A stretch of DNA of 32,962 bases from Candidatus Avelusimicrobium aviculae (GCA_944324655.1 CALUXF010000019.1:1-32962); one strand, 5' to 3'. Numbered from the stretch's first letter, positions 1-8,948 are shown. A program made the numbers and translations. The notes: a model not told the origin generated them from the sequence alone.

Positions 1-7
1 TAAATAT

Positions 8-56
8 GAAGATTTGGGGATACACACTCCATCCCTCGGGCTTACGCCCGGGGTTT
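8..56. repeat. Left copy of a dispersed hairpin repeat
   Basis: GAAGATTTGGGG lies at 8-19. A GC hairpin follows at 34-53 (CCTCGGGC, loop TTAC, GCCCGGGG), then TTT. The 20 bases CGGGCTTACGCCCGGGGTTT at 37-56 recur identically at 32898-32917, and the 12-mer recurs inverted at 32946-32957. The hairpin could also act as a weak terminator for a gene to the left. That it is a genome-wide repeat is inferred from only two copies. Confidence 0.5.
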
Positions 57-78
57 ATTGTGAGCAGTAGTTATAAAC

Positions 79-109
79 AAAAAAGGCTTGGAGCTTCCAA
101 GCCTTTTTT
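79..109. terminator. Strong bidirectional rho-independent terminator
   Basis: A perfect 13-bp stem (79-91 with 97-109) has loop AGCTT, with an A-run on the left arm and a T-run on the right, so it can work on both strands. It separates unknown sequence to the left from the pdp transcription unit. Confidence 0.85.
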
Positions 110-112
110 GTT

Positions 113-142
113 TTGAAAGTATTCTATTTTCAACCGTAAAAT
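113..142 (+). promoter_or_regulatory. Candidate sigma70-type promoter for pdp
   Basis: TTGAAA (113-118), an 18-base spacer and TAAAAT (137-142) lie just after the terminator and about 50 bases before the pdp start. TGCTATGCT at 142-150 is an alternative extended -10. Confidence 0.45.
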
Positions 143-192
143 GCTATGCTGAAAGTTCCAACAGGCAGTATAAATCTACGGAGGTGGCACCT

Positions 193-1506
193 ATGAGAAT
201 GATTGACCTGATTGCAAAAAAACGCGACAATAAATCTTTAACCGCGCAAGAGTTTGATTTCATCGCCCAAGCCGCGGCGAAAGGAACCGTTCCGGATTAC
301 CAACTTTCCGCTTTTTTAATGGCCTGTTTTTTAAATCCTCTTTCCGATAAAGAAACAGCCCTGCTCACCAAAGCCATGGCCTATTCTGGCGGGCGGCTGG
401 ATTTTTCAGACATAAAACTGCCTAAGACGGACAAACACTCCACCGGCGGCGTGGGGGACGGTATCTCTTTGGCCTTGGCCCCGCTGGTGGCTTGCATGGG
501 GGTGGCGGTTCCCATGATGTCCGGCCGCGGCTTAGGGCATACCGGCGGAACGCTGGATAAACTGGAATCCATGAAAAATTTTGAAGTGCGCGTCCCCGCC
601 AAATTGATACGCCGCCAAATTCAAAAATTAGGCGTGTGTATGTTTGGCCAAACCCAAGATTTAGCCCCGGCGGATAAAAAACTTTACTCTTTACGGGACG
701 CTACCTCCACCGTAGAAAGCCGCCCGCTTATTGTGGCCAGTATTCTTTCCAAAAAATACGCGGAAGGCGTAACCAGTTTGTTAATGGACGTTAAATACGG
801 ATCCGGCGCTTTTATGCAAAAACTGCCCGACAGCCGCAAGCTGGCCCGCGCGCTGGTAAATACGGCTAAATCATTGGGCCTTAAATGCCGCGCCCTGATT
901 ACCTATATGGACCAACCCCTAGGGCGCGCCGTGGGCAACGGCAATGAAATGCTTCAATCCATACGCATATTAAAAGGTGAAAAAGATTTGGCCCCTGATT
1001 TTTATGAACTTCTGTTGGAAACCGCCGCCCATATGCTGGTTATCAGCGGAAAACAAAAAGACACCGCTAAAGCCCGTAAATTATTGGAAGAAAAAATATC
1101 CAACGGGGAAGCCGCCGCCAAAATGCGCGAGATGATTAAATGGCAAGGGGCCAGCCCGCTGGCAATAGACGAACCGGAAAAATATTTTAAACCCGCCAAA
1201 TTAAAAGCGGTATTTACAGCCCCTCAAAACGGCTATGTAGCCCATATTGACGCTAAATTAACCGGTCAAGCCAGCGTATTGTTGGGGGCCGGCAGAAACC
1301 GCATGGAAGACTCCATTGATTACGGCGCCGGCATTTGGCTGCACAAAAAAGGCGGGGACGGCGTTAAAAAAGGGGACATAGTAGCCACTTTATACGCTTC
1401 CGATAAAGAACGCTTAAACGCCGGTTTAGACTTATTTGCCAAAGCAGTCACTTTCAGCAAAGCCAAGCCCAAACCCTATAAAATTATTAAGGAGATTATT
1501 AAATGA
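193..1506 (+). CDS. pdp: Pyrimidine-nucleoside phosphorylase (thymidine phosphorylase family)
   Basis: A 437-residue cytosolic enzyme of the nucleoside phosphorylase II family. It splits uridine, thymidine or deoxyuridine with phosphate into base and (deoxy)ribose-1-phosphate for nucleoside salvage. Seen in the sequence: the family N-terminus MRMIDLIAKKRD, the phosphate-binding stretch KHSTGGVGDG at about 81-90, and the signature SGRGLGHTGGTLDKLE at about 110-125. Length fits the family (430-440). The ATG at 193 was chosen over a TTG at 88 because GGAGG lies five to eight bases upstream and the upstream TTG sits inside the terminator hairpin. The gene ends in ATGA, overlapping the next gene by four bases. 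The N-terminus looks more like Gram-positive Pdp than E. coli DeoA. I cannot tell uridine from thymidine preference by eye. Confidence 0.93.
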   Translation: MRMIDLIAKKRDNKSLTAQEFDFIAQAAAKGTVPDYQLSAFLMACFLNPLSDKETALLTKAMAYSGGRLDFSDIKLPKTDKHSTGGVGDGISLALAPLVACMGVAVPMMSGRGLGHTGGTLDKLESMKNFEVRVPAKLIRRQIQKLGVCMFGQTQDLAPADKKLYSLRDATSTVESRPLIVASILSKKYAEGVTSLLMDVKYGSGAFMQKLPDSRKLARALVNTAKSLGLKCRALITYMDQPLGRAVGNGNEMLQSIRILKGEKDLAPDFYELLLETAAHMLVISGKQKDTAKARKLLEEKISNGEAAAKMREMIKWQGASPLAIDEPEKYFKPAKLKAVFTAPQNGYVAHIDAKLTGQASVLLGAGRNRMEDSIDYGAGIWLHKKGGDGVKKGDIVATLYASDKERLNAGLDLFAKAVTFSKAKPKPYKIIKEIIK

Positions 1507-2234
1507 AAAAATGGGCTCCGTTACTCATCTTATGCGCCGCCTGGGCGTGCAGCAGCGACGGCGGGGACAGTGAACCTTCCGCCGCTCCGGGGGATAAATA
1601 TTCCACCCCGCTGGGAGACGTTCTTGTCTCCCCGCTGGGCCATGGGTCCGTTATGTTAAGCTGGAACGGCAAAACCATTCAAATTGACCCGTTTAGCCAA
1701 GTGGCGGACTATACCCAGCTGCCGCCGGCGGATTTGCTGCTTATCACCCATGAACATTATGACCATTTAGATCCCGCCGCCTGGAAAGCAACCGTTACGC
1801 CGGACACGCAAATCATCGCCTCCGCCAAAGCGGCGGAGCAAATGGGCCCCTTCACGGTACAAACATTAAATAATGGGAACAGCGCTTCCTGGAATGGGTT
1901 AACGATACAAGCCGTACCAGCCTATAACCTGTGGCATAAACGGCCGGACGGAGGATTTTTCCACCCCAAGGGAGAGGGCAACGGCTATATACTGCACTTT
2001 GGAGATTTCCGCCTATATATAGGCGGAGATACGGAAAATATTGAGGAAATGGCTTCTTGGGCAGGGACAGATGTGGCTTTCCTGCCTAAAAACTTACCTT
2101 ACACCATGACGGATGAAATGTTTGTGGACGCGGCCAAGCGGCTTCAGCCCAAAAATTTATATCCGTACCATTACGAACAAGCCGATAAAGAAGCCCTGCA
2201 ACAAGCCGTAGGAGACAAAATTAAAATCCGTTAA
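1503..2234 (+). CDS. Metallo-beta-lactamase-fold hydrolase, probable lipoprotein
   Basis: 243 residues. The metal-binding motif HEHYDH is at 83-88, with further likely ligands Asp176 (GGDTE) and His223 (YPYHYE), as in the UlaG-like branch of the MBL fold. The N-terminus is a short hydrophobic signal followed by AAWAC and a Ser/Asp/Gly-rich linker. Cys16 could be lipidated, although Trp at -2 is a poor lipobox residue. The start overlaps the pdp stop by ATGA, and AAGGAG lies nine bases upstream, so the two are translationally coupled. Substrate is unknown. Pairing an envelope-located hydrolase with nucleoside salvage suggests, as inference only, breakdown of a phosphorylated or nucleotide-like compound outside the cytoplasm. 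Confidence 0.8.
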   Translation: MKKWAPLLILCAAWACSSDGGDSEPSAAPGDKYSTPLGDVLVSPLGHGSVMLSWNGKTIQIDPFSQVADYTQLPPADLLLITHEHYDHLDPAAWKATVTPDTQIIASAKAAEQMGPFTVQTLNNGNSASWNGLTIQAVPAYNLWHKRPDGGFFHPKGEGNGYILHFGDFRLYIGGDTENIEEMASWAGTDVAFLPKNLPYTMTDEMFVDAAKRLQPKNLYPYHYEQADKEALQQAVGDKIKIR

Positions 2235-2236
2235 TC

Positions 2237-2268
2237 AATCACCCCCCTTCGTCAAGAAGGGGGTGATT
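2237..2268 (+). terminator. Hairpin at the end of the pdp operon
   Basis: AATCACCCCC..CTTC pairs with GAAGGGGGTGATT (13 bp with one bulged C, loop about five bases), directly after the stop. It lacks a T-run, so it may be a processing or stability hairpin rather than a strict intrinsic terminator. Confidence 0.5.
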
Positions 2269-2367
2269 ACTGAATAGGTCTTGGCAGGAAAAAGCGGTTT
2301 CTTTATTTTAAATAAAACGTCTGTTTGTATACGCCTTTTGCCCCCGCCATAAGAAATGAATATTCAT

Positions 2368-2397
2368 AAAAAACCCTCGCCTTAAAAACGGGGGTTT
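2368..2397 (-). terminator. Terminator of the PAS-array gene
   Basis: Read on the minus strand, AAACCCCCG pairs with CGAGGGTTT (one G-T wobble) and a run of T follows. It lies about 20 bases past the stop of the gene at 2417. The rest of 2269-2416 shows nothing else I can support. Confidence 0.75.
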
Positions 2398-2416
2398 AAT
2401 ATGTTTGGCGGAAATA

Positions 2417-5400
2417 CTATTTTTTAACGCCTATCAAAGCGTAACCTTCGCAATTTCCGTCCGCGTCTTTTACGGCAAAGGCGTCCCAGTCGGTAGAAAC
2501 ATAGGTTTCATCTTCTGTTTGCAAATCCATACGAAGCCTAAACGCCTTGGCCGAGCCGTCTTGCGACGCCGCCTTAAATGCCGCGCGCGTGGAGGCCGGC
2601 TTGTGTATAAAGCGGTCAAAAAACTCCATTTTTACCGGCACCCGGCAACCAGTAGCCTCTATAAAGGCCGCGTTGGCGGAACGAATGCGGTAATCCAGCC
2701 CAATCATAACGGCAGGGAAGTCCATATAATCCAAGGTGCGCGTTAAACTTTGGGAAGTCTCGCTCACTGCTTTACCGGCCTGGCGCAATTCTATGCGCAA
2801 GCTCAGCATACGCGCCATTAACCCTATAAGCTCCTCGGCACCCGGCTCAAAAGAGCGCCGCGCCTGCCGGGACGCAAAACACAACGCTCCCGCCGGTTTA
2901 CCCGCCACACAAATGGGGGCCGCAATAAGGGCGGAAAATTCTTTGCGTTTATGCACGCAGCGGGTACAAGAAGTATTTCCTAAATCCGGGAACAGGGCTA
3001 CATTGTCATCTAATACATCTTGCAGGCATTCCTCAATAGGGAAATCCATATACCGCTGGATATTAAAATCATTTTGGGTTACATACACCACGCTCATCTC
3101 CGCCGCGCCGGAGTCCGCAAAGCGGACCACCATGCCCACTTCCGCCTTAAATACACGCTGCCCAAAGGCCAGTATTTTGTCTACCCATTCGGTAATAGAA
3201 AGATTGGGTTGGTGGCTGATGTCGTACAATTCACGCACGCGCCCATCCTGCTCTTGCTTTTCGCTTACGTCTTTAATCCAAATGACGGCCTCGTCCCGCC
3301 CGGTGATGGGGGTGACGGTAGCCTCGTAGGAGAACACATGCCCATTTTCACTTAATGTAAAATCAAAATGCGTGGTAATATTGATGGACAGCGCCTCTTT
3401 AATAGCGAACAATTCTTTGGAGGCCACTTCCTCCGGCCAATAGTCTGCCGGCACTTTGCCCACAAACCGCTGGGCCGCCTGTTTATTGGTTAAATAATCT
3501 AAGTTAGAATATACTTCCAATACCAGGCCGTTGTTATCCGTCTTCAAATAGATCCCGGGCAGCGCCTGGCGCACGCTGCGCAGCTCCTGCGCCTGCTGGG
3601 AATCCTGCGCCAGTTTATCCAACTGGGTAGAAATATCCCGCACCACAACCAGGGCTGTACCGTGGGAGGCAAAATCTAAAGGAACCATCGTAATTTCCGC
3701 ATTAAAGCGGGTCCCGTCTTTACGGAATACGCTGGCGGAAAAATTCAGTCTTCCCTCTTGAAAGAACTGCGCTTCCAACCCTTGCAGCCACTGCAGTGTT
3801 TTAGCGGAAGGGCGTTCCCCCGGTTTTACAAACAGGTCTTTAAATTGCAGACGCACCAGCTCATCGTGCGTATACTCCAACATTTTAGACAAAAACTTAT
3901 TGGCTTGCTCCACCCGGCCAAAAGAACCTTTTTGAGCTTCTATAGAGAAAACCACTCCGTCCGTAGCGTCCAACAAAGCGTTTAACTGGGCGGAACGTTC
4001 CTCTAAAATTTTCATAATCTGCCGGTGAAACGCCAAATTGCGAAGCACAAATAAATAACTTCCGTCCGCTTCTTTAAAAGCATTTAAGCGCACGGCCACC
4101 GTTTCCAAACTATTGGATAAACGCAAATTATATTCCCGGTTATCCAAATCGCCTTCCGCAGACAAAGAACCCAAATCTTCCCGCAAAGAAGCGGCGCTGT
4201 CTTCGTCAAATAAGCTGAAAAGGCCCTTGCCCAGCAATTCGTTTTGGTCCAGCTGGCATAAAGAGCAGAACAAATCATTGCATTGCGTAATCTTAAATAA
4301 CGTATTACACACGGCATAGGGTTCCGTTTTAGGCAACATGATTTTTGCCGAAACAGGCGGCGCCGGCGGGCAAAGCGGGTTACGTAAAGCTTGGGCGGCC
4401 AAAGAAGCATCCACCCCGGCGTTTTTTTTCTTTCTAATCACCCGGCGGGCGGTACCCGAAGTATGCCCTTTCCCCGCGGGAGGAAGCGGAGCCTTTGGCG
4501 CAGCGGGCGGAACGGCCAAACTCACCTGCTGTTTAGGCACCAAATACACCACATAATCCGCTTCTACGCTGCCGTCTTTGGTATCCCGGCGGTTGATAGG
4601 CTCAAAAGTAACATCTAAATGTATTTGGCCTTCCCCGTCAATACGGCCGGGAAATTTATTTTTTGCTTTTTCAAAATCAAAGACATATTCCATGGTGGCG
4701 CTGTTTCCTTGGCGAAGCTCTTTGCGAACGGACAGCGTCATGGCGGGTTTTAAATACACGTTGCGATAAAAGTTTTTATCTTCCGCCCCGAAATGGAATA
4801 ACTCCCGGCAGGAACGGTTCATTACCGTAATATAACCCTTGCTGTTCATTACCAACGCCGGGATAACGGCGCTTTCAAAGGCGGCGCGGAAATTTTCCCG
4901 TTCGGTTTTCAGGTCCCGCAATACACGGTTGGAGGAAGTAACGTCCCGAATAAAACAAATGACAATTCTTCTTCCTAAATAGCGTGACGCCATGGCGGCA
5001 AATTCCGTTTCCACACGGTGCCCGTCCGGCCGGATAAAATGCACTTCAATAGAAGACTGGGCGTCTCCTATATTATTTAAAATGGCTTCATAATGTTCCT
5101 GCACAAAAATCTTATGGTCTTGGGATACCATATCCAACAACACCCGCTGCTGCATGTCTTCTTCTAAAGAAAAACCCAATATATGAGCGGCGGCCCGGTT
5201 GGAATAAATAATTTTTCCGTCTTCCAATATAACAATACCCTCCCGGGCATTTTCCAACAATAAGGTGTTCTTGTCATTGGCCTCGCGGATTTGTTTTTCC
5301 ATTTTTGTTTTGGCCGTGATATCCTCAGACACCATGAGCAAGTAATCGGGCGTTCCGTCCGGCAAAAACACGGGAGTCTTTACCGTATGCATGATTTTTA

Positions 5401-7549
5401 CACCCTCATTAGCGGTGGAAATAAGTTCCTGCGGAACATTTAATTCTTTTCCGCTTTCAAATACTTTCTGGTCCGCTGAGGCTAAAAACTCGGCCTGTTC
5501 GGGCGTAATGTCTTGCCGGTAATGGTTTTTTCCTATCACTTCGGCAGATTGGGCCCCAAAAAGGCTTTCGCTCTTTTTATTCCATAAAATATATTTTCCC
5601 TCATAATTTTTAACGGAAAGAGCCAACGGCAAGTTATCTATTACCGTTTGCAGGAAGTTGCGTGTTTTAATGACTTCCTGTTCCTGTTGTTTCTTTTCGG
5701 TAATATCCTCAGCCAGCGTGAGCATCATAAAAGGGTTGCCTTTCTGGTCATACACGGGAACTTTAATCAAGTGCAAAAGTACTTTGCTGCCGCGGCGGGT
5801 GGTATACCACTCGGCAGGGATATCCAACACTTTCCCTTCGGCGAAGATAGCTTTCTCGCGTTTACCGTAAAAGTTGTTTTCTTCCTTATATTCCGTCTCA
5901 TCCAAGAAAATTTCGTGCGCTTTTTTATTAATAAAAAACATTTTGTTGTTCACGCCGCGGGCGTAAATAGCCAAAGGCGCGTTATCCAACACCGCTTGGC
6001 GGAAGTTGTGCGCTTCGGCCAAGCGGATTTCCTGTTCTTTCTTTTCCGTAATATCCTCGGCCAGCGTCAAAACGAAATTTAACTGGTTTACCTCATCCTT
6101 AACGGGAACCTTAATTAAGTGAAAAAGCTTATGTTTTCCATCCGCAGCCACATATTTTTCCTCTGGAATATCTAAGGTTTTCCCTGTTGTTAAAATGGAA
6201 AATTCTCTTCCTAAATAAGAGGCAACGTCTTCCTTGCTTTCATGCGGAAGGGCGCCGTTGGAAGCAAAAGACTGGGCATCCATTTTGCCAAACATGCTGG
6301 TGCAGCTTTTATTGCGCAGCAACATGTGCCCATCGCTCGCCCGGGCATACAAACCAATCGGCGCGTTATCTACAATGGCTTGCAACAACTTATTCATGCG
6401 CACAATTTCTTTTTCCTGCTTGCGGCGCTCGGTAACATCCTCCGCTATAGACAAAACCATAGGTTCCGGCCCGGTTTTGGTAAGAGGGACCTTAATCATA
6501 TGAATAATGCGCGTGTTGCCGGCCCGGTCCACATATACTTCATCGGGATATTCCTGCACTTTTCCGGTACGTAAAATTTCTTGTTCCCGGTCGTGGTAGG
6601 CGTCAATCAATTCACGGGTTTGTTTAGCATGGGGAGAATTGGCAAAACGGGGCTGCACTTCATTAAAAATTACTTGGCTTTGTTTATTAAAAAACGTCAT
6701 GCGGCGGTCCGCCGTGCGGGTATACAATCCCACCGGAACGTTATCTACTATGGCCTGCAGCAAATTGCGCATTTGAACGGTTTCCTGCTCCTCACTCAGG
6801 CGGTTGGTAATATCCTCGTACACGGTTAGAATATAAGCCATTTCTCCGGTGGGGGCGGAAGCCGGCACTTTGCTGACGCACAAGGTTCTTTCCTTGCCGG
6901 CGGCGTCTACAAAACGCATATGAGCGTTTGCGCGCGCTTTGCCGGAATCCTTTACTTCCTGGTCCATCACTTCTAAAGAATTTAAAATAGCCGCAGGCAG
7001 AAAAGGATACACTTCCTTGCCAAGCAACTCAGAAGCGGGATGACCAAATAATTCTTCGGCCTTTTTATTCCACAGGCAACATTCTTCTTTCAAATTTTGC
7101 ACGCTTACGGCAAAGGGGTATTGGTCCACCACATTGCGCAAGAAACACCGTTCCTCCTCCGCGCTTGCCAGTGCGGAAGTTTCTTCTAACGTTAATAAAC
7201 CATATCCCCCGTATACACTGGCCCCTAGCGTGACTTTTCTTTTCTGTGATTTTTGGTCTGTTATTTCTTTTAAAATTTTAGAACCTGTTTTTCCGGTCAA
7301 TAAAGAAATAACATCTTTTCCGCTTAGGCCAAAATCCGCCATATTTCCGCCTTCAAAAGGTTTTTTGACCCCTTTCAACAATAACCCCGCCAACGAATTG
7401 GCAAAAGCAATATGTCCCTTACCATCTACCAGCAAAGCCGCCAAGGGTAAACGTTCCATAAAAAATAAAACACCGCGGGTAAAACCTTCAGGCTGGGAGG
7501 AGGCATTTTCCTCCGGTTCAGAAAATAAGGCGTATAAATTTTTGGTCAT
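2417..7549 (-). CDS. Giant cytosolic multi-PAS/GAF protein with no output domain
   Basis: 1710 residues, no signal peptide or membrane segment. I count about twelve PAS-type units: roughly 25-125, 134-255, 262-380, 387-505, 515-622, 632-755, 764-880, 887-1005, then a Pro/Ala/Lys-rich linker (1007-1070), 1072-1185, 1188-1315, 1325-1435. A GAF domain follows (about 1440-1590), then a last PAS (1600-1710). Units 2-6 share QA(I/V)xDNxP near the start and a closing (S/A)EDIT-type PAC motif joined by coiled-coil-like linkers. I see no histidine kinase H-box or ATPase, and no GGDEF, EAL, HTH, PP2C or cyclase motif. Family knowledge: PAS and GAF domains bind ligands or cofactors and dimerise. The output here is probably in trans, or the protein is a scaffold. 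GGGGAA precedes the ATG. It is divergent from the secreted Cys-rich genes. Confidence 0.85.
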   Translation of the reverse strand: MTKNLYALFSEPEENASSQPEGFTRGVLFFMERLPLAALLVDGKGHIAFANSLAGLLLKGVKKPFEGGNMADFGLSGKDVISLLTGKTGSKILKEITDQKSQKRKVTLGASVYGGYGLLTLEETSALASAEEERCFLRNVVDQYPFAVSVQNLKEECCLWNKKAEELFGHPASELLGKEVYPFLPAAILNSLEVMDQEVKDSGKARANAHMRFVDAAGKERTLCVSKVPASAPTGEMAYILTVYEDITNRLSEEQETVQMRNLLQAIVDNVPVGLYTRTADRRMTFFNKQSQVIFNEVQPRFANSPHAKQTRELIDAYHDREQEILRTGKVQEYPDEVYVDRAGNTRIIHMIKVPLTKTGPEPMVLSIAEDVTERRKQEKEIVRMNKLLQAIVDNAPIGLYARASDGHMLLRNKSCTSMFGKMDAQSFASNGALPHESKEDVASYLGREFSILTTGKTLDIPEEKYVAADGKHKLFHLIKVPVKDEVNQLNFVLTLAEDITEKKEQEIRLAEAHNFRQAVLDNAPLAIYARGVNNKMFFINKKAHEIFLDETEYKEENNFYGKREKAIFAEGKVLDIPAEWYTTRRGSKVLLHLIKVPVYDQKGNPFMMLTLAEDITEKKQQEQEVIKTRNFLQTVIDNLPLALSVKNYEGKYILWNKKSESLFGAQSAEVIGKNHYRQDITPEQAEFLASADQKVFESGKELNVPQELISTANEGVKIMHTVKTPVFLPDGTPDYLLMVSEDITAKTKMEKQIREANDKNTLLLENAREGIVILEDGKIIYSNRAAAHILGFSLEEDMQQRVLLDMVSQDHKIFVQEHYEAILNNIGDAQSSIEVHFIRPDGHRVETEFAAMASRYLGRRIVICFIRDVTSSNRVLRDLKTERENFRAAFESAVIPALVMNSKGYITVMNRSCRELFHFGAEDKNFYRNVYLKPAMTLSVRKELRQGNSATMEYVFDFEKAKNKFPGRIDGEGQIHLDVTFEPINRRDTKDGSVEADYVVYLVPKQQVSLAVPPAAPKAPLPPAGKGHTSGTARRVIRKKKNAGVDASLAAQALRNPLCPPAPPVSAKIMLPKTEPYAVCNTLFKITQCNDLFCSLCQLDQNELLGKGLFSLFDEDSAASLREDLGSLSAEGDLDNREYNLRLSNSLETVAVRLNAFKEADGSYLFVLRNLAFHRQIMKILEERSAQLNALLDATDGVVFSIEAQKGSFGRVEQANKFLSKMLEYTHDELVRLQFKDLFVKPGERPSAKTLQWLQGLEAQFFQEGRLNFSASVFRKDGTRFNAEITMVPLDFASHGTALVVVRDISTQLDKLAQDSQQAQELRSVRQALPGIYLKTDNNGLVLEVYSNLDYLTNKQAAQRFVGKVPADYWPEEVASKELFAIKEALSINITTHFDFTLSENGHVFSYEATVTPITGRDEAVIWIKDVSEKQEQDGRVRELYDISHQPNLSITEWVDKILAFGQRVFKAEVGMVVRFADSGAAEMSVVYVTQNDFNIQRYMDFPIEECLQDVLDDNVALFPDLGNTSCTRCVHKRKEFSALIAAPICVAGKPAGALCFASRQARRSFEPGAEELIGLMARMLSLRIELRQAGKAVSETSQSLTRTLDYMDFPAVMIGLDYRIRSANAAFIEATGCRVPVKMEFFDRFIHKPASTRAAFKAASQDGSAKAFRLRMDLQTEDETYVSTDWDAFAVKDADGNCEGYALIGVKK

Positions 7550-7661
7550 ATATTATCGTTCCCCGTAATAGGCGAAATTTTGCTAATAAAAACATATACT
7601 CCTTTTTATATTAATAAATTACTTTTAAATAAAGCAACCGTTTTTGCTCTGTAGAAAATGC

Positions 7662-7689
7662 TTGAAAGATGTTTCAAAATTCGTATACT
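7662..7689 (+). promoter_or_regulatory. Promoter of the first secreted Cys-rich gene
   Basis: TTGAAA (7662-7667), a 16-base spacer and TATACT (7684-7689) give a good sigma70-like match and a leader of about 67 bases. A second TATAAT at 7711-7716 has no clear -35. Confidence 0.55.
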
Positions 7690-7720
7690 ATATTTAGTAG
7701 CAAAAGTATGTATAATTAAA

Positions 7721-7735
7721 GTTGTTGTTGTTGTT
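7721..7735 (+). repeat. (GTT)5 microsatellite in the leader
   Basis: Five exact GTT units lie between the predicted promoter and the SD of the gene at 7763. Copy-number change would alter leader length but not a reading frame. Confidence 0.8.
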
Positions 7736-7762
7736 TTATTCCACTTTTGACAGGAAGTGCGT

Positions 7763-8875
7763 ATGAAAAAACTATTTATAACAGGGCTGATGGTTGCCAT
7801 GGTGCCTTGCGCTTATGTACAAGCGGAAGTTATTCAAACCATTAACTTTAACCCTGCACGTTTAGGCCAATATGAACGCTTGAAAGTGTCTGAAAAGGCA
7901 ACTTTCCAAGGGGGCTTGACGGCGCAGTCCATGCAAGTACGTTCCGCCGGAACAGTCAGCATTAACGAAAGCGAGTCAGACGCTTTAGCCTATGACATTC
8001 CGTTATTGGACGGCCGCAAAGGAAAAAATGACGGAGCCGCAGTGTTAAGCACTTTTCCAGCGACGCCTACATTGGATTTTGGCGGAGCCTGTTTTTCTTC
8101 TTTAGAAAACTGCGTTTCTTCCAGCAGCACGGGGAACTTAAACGTTAAGTTCAACGGGGGCGCCGCCCGGTTTGTGGGCCCCAGCGGGTATAACGATCCG
8201 GCCAGCCGCATTAACCAAATCACCACGGACGCAAACCGTTTGCGTTTGGAAAGCGTATACGCCACGGTAAAAGGAGAATTAAATATTACCGGGGTGGGAG
8301 CTTTTTCATACCGTAATTTAGGTAACCCCTCCACGCCATTAAGACTTGCCGGGAACTGGGTGCCGCTTCCCAGCACGGATGGAGTAGATTCCAACCAATT
8401 ATTGTGGGAAACGCGCAAAACGGTAAAACACCCGGATAAGGGCGGCGAAAGCGTTAAGATTTTGGTTTTAGCGGGTACTGGGAAAATCCAACCCGATAAT
8501 ATTCCACCAAGCTGTCCTTCACAGCCCTGTCCTAATGGACAACAAGGGTCCATCTATTATTCTTGGAACGCTACTTCTAAGAAATGTGTAGAGAGCTATC
8601 GGACCTGTGTACTCAAACCCTCTCCAGCTCCGGAAGTTGCGACTTATTCCTATAAATTAACTTATACAGCACCAACAGTAGTACCGGGGCTTAAATGCGA
8701 AACTACTTGCTGGGCCACGATGACTGACATTGGGAAGCCTATTACACCTAGTGACTTAAACCCCAAATGTACAGCGGCTAATGTAGGTTTCGTTTGCAAA
8801 CTGGGAAGAGCCGAAGTCACCATGTCAGGAAAAACCGGCGAACGCTGTTTACAATATACTTGTACAAAAGATTAA
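7763..8875 (+). CDS. Secreted Cys-rich protein of unknown function
   Basis: 370 residues. A clear signal peptide (MKK, hydrophobic core, cleavage likely after AYVQA at about residue 21) is followed by a Ser/Thr/Gly/Asn-rich, beta-type N-terminal half with only two or three Cys. The C-terminal 120 residues carry about eleven Cys (PSC..QPC..KKC..RTC, KC..TTC, then a final YTCTKD), suggesting a disulfide-bonded module in the periplasm or outside the cell. ATG at 7763 was chosen because AGGAAG lies five bases upstream; the in-frame GTG at 7757 overlaps that SD. I recognise no known family. The next gene, also secreted and Cys-rich with CT(K/R) motifs, may be a relative or partner. It is divergent from the giant PAS gene, so the two could share regulation. 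Confidence 0.75.
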   Translation: MKKLFITGLMVAMVPCAYVQAEVIQTINFNPARLGQYERLKVSEKATFQGGLTAQSMQVRSAGTVSINESESDALAYDIPLLDGRKGKNDGAAVLSTFPATPTLDFGGACFSSLENCVSSSSTGNLNVKFNGGAARFVGPSGYNDPASRINQITTDANRLRLESVYATVKGELNITGVGAFSYRNLGNPSTPLRLAGNWVPLPSTDGVDSNQLLWETRKTVKHPDKGGESVKILVLAGTGKIQPDNIPPSCPSQPCPNGQQGSIYYSWNATSKKCVESYRTCVLKPSPAPEVATYSYKLTYTAPTVVPGLKCETTCWATMTDIGKPITPSDLNPKCTAANVGFVCKLGRAEVTMSGKTGERCLQYTCTKD

Positions 8876-8880
8876 TTCAT

Positions 8881-8907
8881 CCCCCCTTGGAAACAAGGGG
8901 GTTTTTT
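8881..8907 (+). terminator. Rho-independent terminator 1
   Basis: CCCCCTTG and CAAGGGGG close a small loop and six T follow, five bases after the stop codon at 8875. Confidence 0.9.
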
Positions 8908-8920
8908 ATGGTTCACTTTC

Positions 8921-8947
8921 CCCGGCTACCTGCTTGCCGGGTTTTTT
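8921..8947 (+). terminator. Rho-independent terminator 2 (tandem)
   Basis: CCCGGC (8921-8926) pairs with GCCGGG (8936-8941), followed by six T. It is a second terminator in tandem with the one at 8881, isolating the next gene from read-through. Confidence 0.8.
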
Positions 8948-8948
8948 A

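Noticed and set aside
88-192. N-terminal extension of the phosphorylase from TTG at 88
   Set aside because: It begins inside a terminator stem, lacks an SD and extends past the family N-terminus; ATG at 193 has a strong SD.
3020-6829. Plus-strand ORFs inside the PAS-array gene
   Set aside because: They recur at the PAS repeat period and are antisense shadows of the repeated coding sequence.
7990-8553. 187-codon minus-strand ORF opposite the secreted protein
   Set aside because: No SD or family; the plus-strand gene has a signal peptide, SD, promoter and terminator.
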